Assembly: GCF_030269685.1 (NCBI RefSeq)
Contig: NZ_BSTT01000009.1
Location: 62,001 to 126,000, forward strand
Direction of reading: 5' to 3'
From: Actinomycetospora sp. NBRC 106378
Lineage (GTDB): Bacteria > Actinomycetota > Actinomycetes > Mycobacteriales > Pseudonocardiaceae
DNA length: 64,000 nucleotides
The translations under genes were made by a program, and so were the position numbers. Position 1 is the stretch's first letter, and each line of letters opens with the position of its first letter. The notes beneath the pieces were generated by a model. It saw nothing but the letters and a program-made list of their open reading frames with translations. It made no database searches and had not been told where the DNA came from. This document shows, piece by piece, positions 15,421 through 23,891 of the stretch.

Positions 15421-16896
15421 TCAGGTGCTCGCGGCCCCCGTCGCCCGCACGACGGAGAGCGGTTTCGCGATGTCCTCGAGGGACTGCCCCTCCGCCTTCA
15501 CCCCGAGCGCGAGCGTGACCAGGCCGCCGATGATCATGACCACCGCGCCGACGATGTAGCCGATGAACAGCTTCGAGGGGTCGGGCGCGTTCTTGTCGAT
15601 CAGCGAGCCGTAGAACAGCGGGGCGATCGACCCGAAGGCCTGCGCGATCGCGAAGAACACGGCGATGGCCTTCGCGCGGACCTCCATCGGGAACACCTCG
15701 CTGACCGTCAGGTACGCGGCCGACGCCCCCGCCGAGGCGAAGAAGAAGATCACGCACCAGGCGATCGTCTGGGTCGTGGCGGTGAGCGCCCCGGCGCGGA
15801 ACAGGAACGCCGAGATCACCAGCAGCGCGCCCGAGAGGATGTAGGTGCCGGAGATCATCGGCTTGCGACCCAGCGAGTCGAACAGGGGTCCGAGCAGCAG
15901 CGGCCCGAGGAAGTTCCCGATCGCGAACGGGATGTAGTAGAGCGCCGTGTCCTGGACCCCGAAGAACGTCCCGAGCACCGTCGCGTAGGTGAAGAAGATC
16001 GCGTTGTAGAGGAACGACTGCGTGATCATGAGGGTCGCACCGAGCGTGGACCGGCCGGGGTAGGTCCGGAAGAGCACCCGGAGCAGCGTGAGGTAGCCGG
16101 TCTGGTCGGTCGGCGTGATCTCGATGGCCTTCCGGTCGTCGACCGGCGGGAGGTCCTTGCCGGTCGCGGAGACCTCCGACTCGATGTAGGCGATCGAGCG
16201 CTCCGCCTCCTCGCCGCGGCCGTGCATGATCTGCCAGCGCGGGCTCTCGGGCAGGTTCCGGCGCAGGAACAGGATCGCGAGGCCGAGGACCGGGCCGAGC
16301 AGGAACGCGACGCGCCAGTCGATGGCGGGGGACAGGGCGCCGGAGAGCAGCGGGACCTGCACGATCGCCGCGATCGCGGCGCCCGCCCAGTAGGTGCCGT
16401 TGACCGCGATGTCCACGCGCCCGCGGTAGGACGCGGGGATGAGCTCGTCGATCGCGGAGTTGATGGCCGCGTACTCGCCGCCGATGCCCGCACCCGCGAT
16501 GAACCGGGTGAGGTAGATGAAGGCGATCGCCGCACCGCCGGAGCCGATCGTGAAGGCGGTGAGCGCCGAGCCGCCGAAGTAGACGGCCAGCGTGATCATG
16601 AACAGCCGGCGGCGGCCGAGGCGGTCGGAGATGTGTCCGAAGACGAGCGCCCCGACCACCTGCCCGATCAGGTACGCCGTCGCGAGCCCGCCGACGGCGG
16701 TCGCCGACAGTCCGAGCCGCGAGGAGTCGGTGAGCTTGTCGCCGACGTTGCTCGCGATCGTGATCTCGAGGCCGTCGAGGATCCAGGCGGTCCCGAGCGC
16801 CACCACCATCCGCGTGTGGAACGGCGACCAGGGCAACCGGTCGATCCGGGCCGGGATGAGGGAACGGACGCTCCCGGGTTGATGCGTCGCCGTCAC
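15421..16896 (-). CDS. MFS transporter, sugar-porter/metabolite-proton symporter type
   Basis: A 491-residue protein with 12 predicted membrane helices. The MFS loop-2 motif GHISDRLGRRRLFM, the helix-4/5 segment RFIAGAGIGGEYAAINSAIDE, the loop LPESPRWQ after helix 6, and GPLFDSLGRKPMISG of the second half are present. RG.VDIAVNG and the GGEYAA motif are seen in transporters for aromatic acids, dicarboxylates or sugars. GGGAGG stands before the GTG at 16896. It stands alone, so no neighbour suggests the substrate. Confidence 0.85.
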   Translation of the reverse strand: MTATHQPGSVRSLIPARIDRLPWSPFHTRMVVALGTAWILDGLEITIASNVGDKLTDSSRLGLSATAVGGLATAYLIGQVVGALVFGHISDRLGRRRLFMITLAVYFGGSALTAFTIGSGGAAIAFIYLTRFIAGAGIGGEYAAINSAIDELIPASYRGRVDIAVNGTYWAGAAIAAIVQVPLLSGALSPAIDWRVAFLLGPVLGLAILFLRRNLPESPRWQIMHGRGEEAERSIAYIESEVSATGKDLPPVDDRKAIEITPTDQTGYLTLLRVLFRTYPGRSTLGATLMITQSFLYNAIFFTYATVLGTFFGVQDTALYYIPFAIGNFLGPLLLGPLFDSLGRKPMISGTYILSGALLVISAFLFRAGALTATTQTIAWCVIFFFASAGASAAYLTVSEVFPMEVRAKAIAVFFAIAQAFGSIAPLFYGSLIDKNAPDPSKLFIGYIVGAVVMIIGGLVTLALGVKAEGQSLEDIAKPLSVVRATGAAST

Positions 16897-17066
16897 GAGG
16901 GACCTCCCGCGTCGTGGAAGGGCCGGGCGGTTGGTGAGCCCAGCTACACGACGGCCCGTGTGCCCCCGTTCACGGTCGGCCAATCGGCTTTTCGAGGGCA
17001 GGTGCCCCGAGTTGGGCCGAACGGCCCGAGTCGTCGTCGGGAATGTTCCGGAATGTCCGGAGAGTC

Positions 17067-18155
17067 CTACAGCCAGTGGTTCCGACGGAAGGTGCGGAAG
17101 AGCCAGCCGCAGATCGACAGGATCACGACGATCACCAGCGGATAGCCGAAGGTCCAGTGCAACTCGGGCATGTAGTCGAAGTTCATGCCGTAGATGCCGG
17201 CGAACATAGTGGGCACCGCGAGCAGGGCCGCGTAGGCGGTGATCTTGCGCATGTCGTTGTTCTGGCGCAGCGTGATCTTCGCGAGCACCGCGTCGACGAG
17301 GGTGGTGAGCAGCTCGTCGAACTGTGCGACGCGCTCCGCGACGGTGGCGAGGTGGTCGTCGACGTCGCGGAAGTAGCTGCGGACCTCGGTCGGGACGAGC
17401 GGCGAGTAGCCCTCGGTGAGCCGGCGCAGCGGGTTGACCAACGGGGCGACCGCCCGACGGAGCTCGAGCACCTCGCGCTTCATCAGGTAGATCTGGTCGG
17501 CCGAGAAGTCGGAGTAGGGCGCGAACACCTCGGCCTCGATCGTGTCGATGTCGCCCTCCACGGCGGCCGAGACGTCGAGGTAGGCGTCCACGATGTGGTC
17601 GGCCACGGCGTGCAGCACGACGGCGGGGCCGAGGGCGAGGTGCTCCGGGTCCGCCTCGAGCATCCGGCGCACGCGGCGCAGCCCGGAGTGCTGCCCGTGG
17701 CGCACGGTCACCACGAAGTCCCGCCCGACGAAGCACATCAGCTCCCCGGACTCGACGATCTCGTTCGCCGTGGTGGGGGAGGCGTGCGCGACGTAGCGCA
17801 TCGTCTTGAACACCGAGAACAGCATGTCGTCGTAGCGCTCGATCTTGGGGCGCTGGTGGGCGTGCACCGCGTCCTCGACCGCGAGCGGGTGCAGCCCGAA
17901 GACCTCGGCGATGTCCTCGATCTGCTCGGCGTCGGGCTCGTGCAGGCCGATCCAGACGAAGCCCTCGCCGCGGCTGCGGACCTCGGCGATCGCGTCCCGC
18001 GGGTTCCAGCGGCCCTCGACCCGGGCGCCGCCGACGTAGATCGCGCAGTCGACGACGAAGGCCGACATGGGGACGTGGGGGACCCCCACGCCCTGGTCGA
18101 GGGCGCGGGGACGGCGCACGCGGGCGGCCGTGCGCAGGGAGGGGAGAGCGGGCAT
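17067..18155 (-). CDS. corA: CorA-type magnesium/cobalt channel
   Basis: A 362-residue protein with a long cytosolic domain (VWIGLHEPDAEQIEDIAEVFGLHPLAVEDA, then the helices around FDELLTTLVDAVLAKITLRQNNDMRKITAYAALL) and two C-terminal membrane helices bounding the YGMNF signature (GMN selectivity loop). It forms a pentameric Mg channel. I chose the ATG at 18155 with a GAGG upstream; longer GTG/ATG starts would only add a proline-rich, unlike-family extension. Located a few kb from the Mg-sensing CBS protein but not in one transcript. Confidence 0.88.
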   Translation of the reverse strand: MPALPSLRTAARVRRPRALDQGVGVPHVPMSAFVVDCAIYVGGARVEGRWNPRDAIAEVRSRGEGFVWIGLHEPDAEQIEDIAEVFGLHPLAVEDAVHAHQRPKIERYDDMLFSVFKTMRYVAHASPTTANEIVESGELMCFVGRDFVVTVRHGQHSGLRRVRRMLEADPEHLALGPAVVLHAVADHIVDAYLDVSAAVEGDIDTIEAEVFAPYSDFSADQIYLMKREVLELRRAVAPLVNPLRRLTEGYSPLVPTEVRSYFRDVDDHLATVAERVAQFDELLTTLVDAVLAKITLRQNNDMRKITAYAALLAVPTMFAGIYGMNFDYMPELHWTFGYPLVIVVILSICGWLFRTFRRNHWL

Positions 18156-18483
18156 CGGGGGGACCTCGGTTCTCGGGTCGGGGCGGGAGTCGCTGCTCTC
18201 CGCGTCACCCCGCACCGGCGCGCCCCTAGGGGACGAGCGGCGCCGGCCGTGGGGCGACGCGGCCGGTACTTCCGCCGGGGGTGTCTGCTGCCTGCTCGGT
18301 CTGGTCCACGTCCACCTCCTCGGTCGGGTGCCTCGAGCTGTCTCGATCCATGTCACGGGGCTCACGCGTTCGTGCTGGTCCGCGCCGTGCGCCGATGGTC
18401 CATCCTACGACTCGTCCCCCGGCGCCCGCCGTGGGAGTGACATGACTCGTCACTGTCGTCGAGTGAATTCAGGGAGTGGACAC
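18156..18483. other. 328-bp divergent promoter region of corA and the MaoC gene
   Basis: No convincing gene lies here. One small frame on the minus strand (18226 to about 18355, MDRDSSRHPTEEVDVDQTEQ opening) is acidic and could be a leader peptide of corA, but it has no clear ribosome site. AGTGAC, seven bases, GTCACT lies just before the MaoC gene (about 18436-18454) and is a possible operator. GGGAG (18472-18476) is the MaoC ribosome site. I recognise no Mg riboswitch. Confidence 0.4.
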
Positions 18484-18999
18484 GTGCAGTTCGGTCGGTA
18501 CTTCGAGGAGTTCGAGGTCGGGGCGACGTACAAGCACTGGCCCGGCAAGACGGTCACCGAGTACGACGACCACCTCTTCTGCCTCATCACCATGAACCAC
18601 CACCCGCTGCACCTGGACAACCACTACGCCTCCGGGACGCAGCAGGGCCGCAACGTCGTCGTCGGCAACTACGTGTACTCGCTGCTGCTCGGCATGTCGG
18701 TCGCCGACGTCTCCGGCAAGGCGATCGCGAACCTCGAGGTCGAGTCGCTGCGCCACGTCAAGCCGGTGTTCCACGGCGACACGATCTACGGCGAGTCGAC
18801 GGTGCTCGACAAGAAGGAGTCGTCGTCGAAGAACGACCGCGGCGTCGTCCAGGTCGAGACGATCGGCTACAACCAGGACGGCGTCGTCGTCTGCATCTAC
18901 CGGCGCAAGGTGATGGTGCCGAAGCGGCCCGTCGCCGACACCCCGGAGCAGCAGTTCGCGCTGGAGCAGCCGGGTCGGCCGGTCCCGCAGGACCGCTGA
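18484..18999 (+). CDS. MaoC-family hydratase, mesaconyl-CoA-hydratase-like
   Basis: A 171-residue single hot-dog protein. It opens MQFGRYFEEFEVGATYKHWPGKTVTEYDDHLFC and continues MNHHPLHLDNHYA, which covers the (R)-hydratase active-site Asp/His pattern, then VVVGNYVYSLLLGM and LRHVKPVFHGDTIYGES. From memory, proteins with this text accompany Mcl1-like lyases and acyl-CoA dehydrogenases in actinobacterial ethylmalonyl-CoA gene sets, where the hydratase converts mesaconyl-C1-CoA to methylmalyl-CoA. Those two partners lie at 11.2-13.4 kb. ccr and ecm are not in this window. GGGAG seven bases upstream fixes the GTG start. Confidence 0.82.
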   Translation: MQFGRYFEEFEVGATYKHWPGKTVTEYDDHLFCLITMNHHPLHLDNHYASGTQQGRNVVVGNYVYSLLLGMSVADVSGKAIANLEVESLRHVKPVFHGDTIYGESTVLDKKESSSKNDRGVVQVETIGYNQDGVVVCIYRRKVMVPKRPVADTPEQQFALEQPGRPVPQDR

Positions 19000-19114
19000 C
19001 CGCCCGTCGCCCGGAGGTGGTCCTCCCTGCCCGCGCGACGGGTTACGCTCTGCAGTGGGCGCGGAAGACGCAGCGCAGCGGAGCTCGACCATCGCTGAAC
19101 GGGGGAGGACCACC

Positions 19115-19624
19115 GTGCTGGCACCGCGGGACATCGACGAGTACGTCCTGCCGACCGAGCGGCGCGTGATCCGCTTCCGGCGGCACTGGTTCGTGATCGT
19201 CAACGAGGTCGTGCAGGCGGCCGTGCTGGTGATCGTCCTGATGATCGCCGCGGCGCTGCTGCCCGAGGGCCCGGTCATCTCGAACATGCTCTGGTACGGC
19301 GCGCTGCTCGTGCTGATCAAGGCGTCCTACAAGATCAGCGAGTGGTGGGTCGAGAAGGTCGTCATGACCGACAAGCGTGTGATGCTCGCCGAGGGCGTCT
19401 TCACGCAGCGGATCGGCATGATGCCGCTCGGGAAGGTCACCGACCTCACCTTCGAGCGCACCTTCATGGGCCGCATCCTCGGCTACGGCACGCTGGTCAT
19501 CGAGTCGGCCGGTCAGATCCAGGCCCTGAGCCGGATCAGCTACATGCCCGACCCCGACGAGTTCTACGAGGCCATCTCCGAGCTGGTCTTCGGGGAGAAG
19601 CGCCAGACCCCGTCGCGGCCCTGA
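19115..19624 (+). CDS. bacterial PH-domain membrane protein
   Basis: A 169-residue protein with two close membrane helices (about residues 25-65, VVQAAVLVIVLMIAAALLP and ISNMLWYGALLVLIK) followed by a bPH2-type pleckstrin-homology domain (WWVEKVVMTDKRVMLAEGVFTQRIGMMPLGKVTDLTFERT). Members are common in actinobacteria and lack a firm function. GGGGGAGG (19101-19108) supports the GTG at 19115. The PHP gene starts five bases after its stop, so they are probably co-transcribed. Confidence 0.82.
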   Translation: MLAPRDIDEYVLPTERRVIRFRRHWFVIVNEVVQAAVLVIVLMIAAALLPEGPVISNMLWYGALLVLIKASYKISEWWVEKVVMTDKRVMLAEGVFTQRIGMMPLGKVTDLTFERTFMGRILGYGTLVIESAGQIQALSRISYMPDPDEFYEAISELVFGEKRQTPSRP

Positions 19625-19628
19625 CCCG

Positions 19629-20486
19629 GTGATCGACCTCCACCTCCACTCGAACGCCTCCGACGGGTCGGACGACCCGGCCGAGGTCGTCCGGCTGGCC
19701 GCGGCGGCGGGCGTCACCACGCTCGCGCTCACCGACCACGACACGACGGCGGGCTGGGCAGCGGCCGCGGACGCCGTCCCGCGTGGGGTGACGCTGGTGC
19801 GCGGCGCCGAGTTCTCCACCGAGGCTCCCGACGGCCGTGGTGGCCGGGTGCCCGCCCACCTGCTCGGCTACCTGTTCGACCCGGCGCACCCCGCCGTCCT
19901 GGCCGACCAGGAGCGCCTGCGGGGTGAGCGGCTGCGCCGGATCCGGGTCATGACCGACCGGCTGCGCGCCGACGGGTACGACGTCGACCCGGAGGGCATC
20001 GCGGCGCGGACGGGCGCCCCGGTCGGCCGTCCCCACGTCGGGCAGGCCCTGCTCGACCTCGGGGTCGTCGACTCGGTCGGCGAGGCGTTCCGCACCTTCC
20101 TGGGCCAGGACGGCCCGTACTACGAGCCGAAGGTCGACACGCCCATCGACGAGGCGATCGCGACCGTCCTCGCCGCCGGGGGCGTCCCGGTGTGGGCGCA
20201 CCCGTGGGCCCGCACACGCGGCGAGGTGATCGAGGAGTCGGTGATCGTCGACCTCGCCGGGCGCGGCCTCGCCGGGATCGAGGTCGACCATCCCGACCAC
20301 ACCCCGGCCGACCGCGAGCGTCTCCGGGGGCTGGCCGGTGAGCTGGGACTCGTCGTCACCGGATCGAGCGACTACCACGGGACCCGCAAGGAGATCCCGA
20401 TCGCGGCCGCGACCACCGCGCCCGATCAGCTCGAGGCCCTGCTCCAGGGGGCGACCGGCGCGGATGCGATCACCGGCGCCGCCTAG
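19629..20486 (+). CDS. PHP-domain phosphoesterase
   Basis: A 285-residue PHP enzyme. The metal motifs are complete: DLHLHSNASDG (residues 3-13), LALTDHDTTAG near 36, GAEFSTE near 60, WAHPWAR near 190, and GSSDYHGT near 243. Close relatives are nucleoside 3',5'-bisphosphate phosphatase and RNase AM-like 5'-3' exonuclease (YciV/TrpH), which clear pAp and mature rRNA 5' ends. The same operon includes a RecB-like nuclease gene, so a nucleic-acid-related role is reasonable. Start GTG lies five bases after the previous stop. Confidence 0.85.
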   Translation: MIDLHLHSNASDGSDDPAEVVRLAAAAGVTTLALTDHDTTAGWAAAADAVPRGVTLVRGAEFSTEAPDGRGGRVPAHLLGYLFDPAHPAVLADQERLRGERLRRIRVMTDRLRADGYDVDPEGIAARTGAPVGRPHVGQALLDLGVVDSVGEAFRTFLGQDGPYYEPKVDTPIDEAIATVLAAGGVPVWAHPWARTRGEVIEESVIVDLAGRGLAGIEVDHPDHTPADRERLRGLAGELGLVVTGSSDYHGTRKEIPIAAATTAPDQLEALLQGATGADAITGAA

Positions 20487-20496
20487 GATGGTGGCG

Positions 20497-21330
20497 ATGA
20501 GCGGGCAGCTGAGTCTGGCGGACATGCCCCTCCCGCTGGTCAAGGTCACCCCCGCCCGGCTCGGGACCTGGGACGACTGCCGGCGCCGCTACCGGATGAC
20601 CTACCTCGACCGGCCCACGCCACCGCGGGGCGGGGCGTGGGCGCACGCGACGCTCGGCGCCGTCGTCCACAACGTCTTCCGCACGGTCTACGAGACGCCT
20701 CCTGCCCGCCGGTCGCCGGCGGCGGCCGCCCGCCTCGTCGACACCCTCTGGTCCTCCGAGGGGTTCCGCGACGACGCCCAGGTCGAGGAGTACCGCGGTC
20801 GGGCCCGGGAGTGGGTGGCGCGGTACGTGGCCGAGACCGAGGTCGGCGAACCCCTCGGCGTCGAGCGGTGGGTCGCGGCCCCGGTCGGCGGGATCGTCGC
20901 CGAGGGCCGGGTCGACCGCATCGACGTCGGGCCCGACGGCGGAGCGGTGATCGTCGACTACAAGACCGGCCGCCACGTGCCGACCGCCGAGGACGCCCGC
21001 GGCTCCCGCGCCCTCGCCCTGTACGCCCTCGCGGCCACCCGCAGCCTGCGCCGGGCGGCCCGGCGGGTGGAGCTGCACCACCCGCCGTCGGGAACGGTGG
21101 CCGTGGCCGAGCACGACGAGACGTCCCTCGCGCGGCACCGGCGCGCCGCCGAGACCACCGCGCGGGCCCTGGCCGACGCCACCGACGCGCTCGGCGGCGG
21201 CGGGGATCCGGAGGCGCTGTTCCCGCCGGCGCCCGGGCCGGGGTGCGCGCGCTGCGACTTCCGGCGCAGCTGCCCCGAGGGCCGGGCCGCGTCGTCGTCG
21301 CTGCCGTCCTGGTCCCTGCTCGCCCCGTGA
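20497..21330 (+). CDS. PD-(D/E)XK nuclease, RecB/Cas4-like
   Basis: A 277-residue protein. It has GTWDDCRRRYRMTYLD (N-terminal Cys), the nuclease core GRVDRIDVGPDGGAVIVDYKTGR (D, then D-Y-K) and a C-terminal PGCARCDFRRSCPEG, giving the four-cysteine [4Fe-4S] clasp typical of AddB/RecB/Cas4-type nucleases. It probably trims DNA ends. There is no helicase gene or CRISPR array nearby, so this is a free-standing member, common in actinobacteria. I chose the ATG at 20497 for its AGGA spacing; ATG 20488 and GTG 20491 are also in frame. Confidence 0.82.
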   Translation: MSGQLSLADMPLPLVKVTPARLGTWDDCRRRYRMTYLDRPTPPRGGAWAHATLGAVVHNVFRTVYETPPARRSPAAAARLVDTLWSSEGFRDDAQVEEYRGRAREWVARYVAETEVGEPLGVERWVAAPVGGIVAEGRVDRIDVGPDGGAVIVDYKTGRHVPTAEDARGSRALALYALAATRSLRRAARRVELHHPPSGTVAVAEHDETSLARHRRAAETTARALADATDALGGGGDPEALFPPAPGPGCARCDFRRSCPEGRAASSSLPSWSLLAP

Positions 21331-21352
21331 CCGCCGTCTGGGAAGGACTCCG

Positions 21353-21847
21353 ATGACCGCCCGGCAGCCGGACGACCCGACTCCGCCGCAGGGCTGGGCG
21401 GCCATGGACCGTGCGTTCACCCCGGCCCCGGGGACGCCGATGGAGCGTCCGGTCCCCGACGGCCCGACCCTCCCGCACGTGGCCACGCCCCGGCACCTGC
21501 AGGCCCTGCCGTCGGGTCTCCCGTCGTCCGCCCCGCGCACGGGCGCGTTCGGGCAGCCGATCGGCCGGCACCGGCCGACCGCGTTGATGCGGCTGGTGGA
21601 GGTCGCGCGGGTGCTGACCGGCGGGCTGATGGTGCTGGCGCTCGTGGTGGTCGTGGCGCCGCTGGTGCTGCGCGCCGCCGGACCGGGGCTCGGCGTGGTG
21701 GTCGGCCACGTCGCGGGCGCGGTCGTCGCGCTCGCCGCGACCGGGATCGCGGCCTCCCGGCGGACGCCGGTGTGGGCGGCGACCCTCGCCGCGGCGGCCG
21801 TGCCGGTGACCGTGCTGGTGGTGCTCTACCTCAACTGGTGGGCCTGA
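21353..21847 (+). CDS. proline-rich membrane protein of unknown function
   Basis: A 164-residue protein. Residues 1-75 are disordered and rich in Pro; the rest holds about three hydrophobic segments (GGLMVLALVVVVAPLVL, VVVGHVAGAVVALAATGIA, WAATLAAAAVPVTVLVVLYL). No motif was recognised. It follows the nuclease gene by 22 bases and its last 22 bases overlap the end of the convergent kynureninase gene. Confidence 0.6.
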   Translation: MTARQPDDPTPPQGWAAMDRAFTPAPGTPMERPVPDGPTLPHVATPRHLQALPSGLPSSAPRTGAFGQPIGRHRPTALMRLVEVARVLTGGLMVLALVVVVAPLVLRAAGPGLGVVVGHVAGAVVALAATGIAASRRTPVWAATLAAAAVPVTVLVVLYLNWWA

Positions 21848-23052
21848 CCGGCGACGAGCTCGGCGAGCACCTCGAACCCGGACGCCACCTCCGCGAACGA
21901 CGTCGAGAGCGGCGCGAGACCGAGACGGATGCCGTCGGGGGCCCGGTAGTCGGGGATGACGCCGCGCTCCCAGAGCGTGGCCACCAGCGCCTGCGCGTCG
22001 GGGTGCCGCAGGGTGACGTGCCCGCCGCGGCGGTCCAGGTCGCGCGGGGAGGCGAGCTCGAGGCCGAGGTCGTCGGCGATCCCGACGGCGAACCGGGTCA
22101 GCGCCACCGACTTCGCCCGGACCGCGTCGATCCCGACCTCGGCGTACAGGTCGAGCCCCACCTGCAGCGGCACGGTGGCGAGCACCGGCGGGGTGCCGGA
22201 GAGGAACTGGCGGATGCCCGCGGCCGGCTCGTAGCCCGCGGCCATCGCGAACGGGTCGGCGCGCCCGAACCACCCCTGGATGGGCTGGCGCAGCACGCCG
22301 TGGTGGCGCCGGGCGACGTAGGCGAAGGCGGGGGCACCCGGACCGCCGCCGAGGTACTTGTAGGTGCACCCGACGGCGAGGTCCGCGCCCCAGCCGTCCA
22401 GCTCGACCGGCACCGACCCCACCGAGTGGCAGAGGTCCCAGAGGACCGGCGCGCCGGCGTCGTGGGCGACCCCCGTGACCGCCGCCGCGTCCGCGAGGTA
22501 GCCGGACCGGTAGGTGACGTGGGAGAGCACGACGAGGGCCGTCCGGGGCCCGACCGCCGCGGCGGCCTGTTCGACCGACACCCCGCCGGCCCGGTCGGTC
22601 GGGATCCAGCGCAGGGTGCGGCCGGTCTCCGCGGCGATGCCCTCGAGCAGGTAGCGGTCGGTGGGGAAGTCGTCGTCGGACAGCACGATCTCGTCGCGTC
22701 CGGCCGGCGCCGCGTCGACGGCCGCGCGGGCGAGCTTGTAGAGCAGCACGCTCGTGGAGTCGCCGACGATCGTCTGCCCGGGCGCGGCCCCGAGCAGGAT
22801 CGACCCGAGCCGGTCCCCGAGCTCCGTGGGGAGCTCCACCCACTGCTCGTCCCACCCCCGGATCAGCCGGCCGCCCCAGTCGTCCCGGGTGAAGCGGGCG
22901 AGCGCCTCGGCGGTCACGGCCAGGGGGCGGCCGAGGGAGTTGCCGTCGAGGTAGGCGGTCTCCGGTCCGAGGACGAACCGCTCCCGGCACCCGGCGAGCG
23001 GGTCGGCGGCGTCGAGCGCGGCGGCGTCGGATGCGGTGGCGCGTCCGGTCAC
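21826..23052 (-). CDS. kynU: kynureninase
   Basis: A 408-residue PLP enzyme that splits kynurenine into anthranilate and alanine (or 3-hydroxykynurenine likewise). Seen: YLDGNSLGRPL near 30, the phosphate loop GDSTSVLLYKL near 97, WDLCHSVGSVPVEL near 204, and the Schiff-base lysine in VGCTYKYLGGGPG near 232. Also FAMAAGYEPAAGIRQFLSGTPPVL and the C-terminal PDGIRLGLAPL. No tryptophan dioxygenase or formamidase is in the window. The GTG start overlaps the stop of the upstream MpaB-like gene, making a three-gene run with the hydrolase. Formamidases are alpha/beta hydrolases, so that neighbour may matter. Confidence 0.92.
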   Translation of the reverse strand: MTGRATASDAAALDAADPLAGCRERFVLGPETAYLDGNSLGRPLAVTAEALARFTRDDWGGRLIRGWDEQWVELPTELGDRLGSILLGAAPGQTIVGDSTSVLLYKLARAAVDAAPAGRDEIVLSDDDFPTDRYLLEGIAAETGRTLRWIPTDRAGGVSVEQAAAAVGPRTALVVLSHVTYRSGYLADAAAVTGVAHDAGAPVLWDLCHSVGSVPVELDGWGADLAVGCTYKYLGGGPGAPAFAYVARRHHGVLRQPIQGWFGRADPFAMAAGYEPAAGIRQFLSGTPPVLATVPLQVGLDLYAEVGIDAVRAKSVALTRFAVGIADDLGLELASPRDLDRRGGHVTLRHPDAQALVATLWERGVIPDYRAPDGIRLGLAPLSTSFAEVASGFEVLAELVAGQAHQLR

Positions 23053-23891
23053 GCCGCGTTCCCCAGCAGGGCCTTCTCCTTCGCGAGCGCCTCGCGGGCC
23101 ACGGGACCGCGCTGCCAGGTCTCGGGCAGGGCGAGCACCGTCGTGCGCAGCGCGCGGACCGCCAGGCCGGCCGCGAGATCCGTCGTCGGGAGCCCGGGCA
23201 GCCCGTGCATCCGCCGGGCCCAGCGGGGCTGCAGCGCGAAGCCGAGTGTGGCGAGCGCGGTCCAGGCCGGACGGGCGGGCGTGGTGAGGGCGACCCTCGT
23301 CGGGAGGGGCGGGGCGAGCAGGCGCAGGGCACCGCTGCGGCTCGTGGCCGACGCGCGCAGCTCGGGGCGGACGGCCTCGAAATAGGCGGCGACCTCGGCC
23401 CGGGACGACGGGACGTCGGTGGCCCCGAGGAGCTCCGCCGCCCGGACCTGCTCGGCGAGGAACCGGTCGGCCTCCTCGTCGGTGAGCCCGCCGCCGGCGC
23501 GCTGCACGGCGTCGAGGAAGCCGTGGACCTCGGTGACGTGGACCCAACGCAGCAGGTCGGGCTCCGAGGCGGCGTAGGTGCGCCCGGTGACCGGGTCGAC
23601 CCCGCGCACGTGCTCGTGGGCCCGCCGGACGTGTCCCGCGATCCGGTCGACCTTCTCCCGCGGCCCGTAGGTGACGGTCATGACGTACTCGGCGGTGCGG
23701 GCCAGCCGCGGCCAGAAGTCGGTGCGGAAGTCGGAGTGCTGGTCCACGCCCGCGAGCGCGCGCGGGTGCAGCGCCTGCGTGAACAGTGCGGCGATCCCGC
23801 CCGGGCCGGCCGCCGGGTCGGCCATCACCTTCCAGGTCGCGCTCCCGGGCCCGAAGTAGCCGAGCTCGGGATCCTGCGGGAGATCCGTCAT
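23049..23891 (-). CDS. DUF2236 oxygenase-like protein (MpaB family)
   Basis: A 280-residue protein with the DUF2236 pattern: GSATWKVMADPAAGPGGIAALFTQALHPRALAGVDQHSDF, RTAEYVMTVTYG, RAHEHVRGVDP (histidine motif for haem) and LRWVHVTEVHGFL. The family includes latex-clearing protein and MpaB, haem-dependent oxygenases. Substrate unknown here. ATGA overlap with the upstream hydrolase and a GTGA overlap with kynU show tight coupling. In that setting a step in tryptophan/kynurenine breakdown is possible but speculative. Confidence 0.82.
   Translation of the reverse strand: MTDLPQDPELGYFGPGSATWKVMADPAAGPGGIAALFTQALHPRALAGVDQHSDFRTDFWPRLARTAEYVMTVTYGPREKVDRIAGHVRRAHEHVRGVDPVTGRTYAASEPDLLRWVHVTEVHGFLDAVQRAGGGLTDEEADRFLAEQVRAAELLGATDVPSSRAEVAAYFEAVRPELRASATSRSGALRLLAPPLPTRVALTTPARPAWTALATLGFALQPRWARRMHGLPGLPTTDLAAGLAVRALRTTVLALPETWQRGPVAREALAKEKALLGNAA

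Noticed and set aside
18226..18453. 75-residue minus-strand frame before corA
   Set aside because: No convincing ribosome site or conserved motif; kept only as a note in the intergenic entry.
18156..18483. Mg-responsive riboswitch upstream of corA
   Set aside because: No M-box or similar conserved structure could be recognised by eye.
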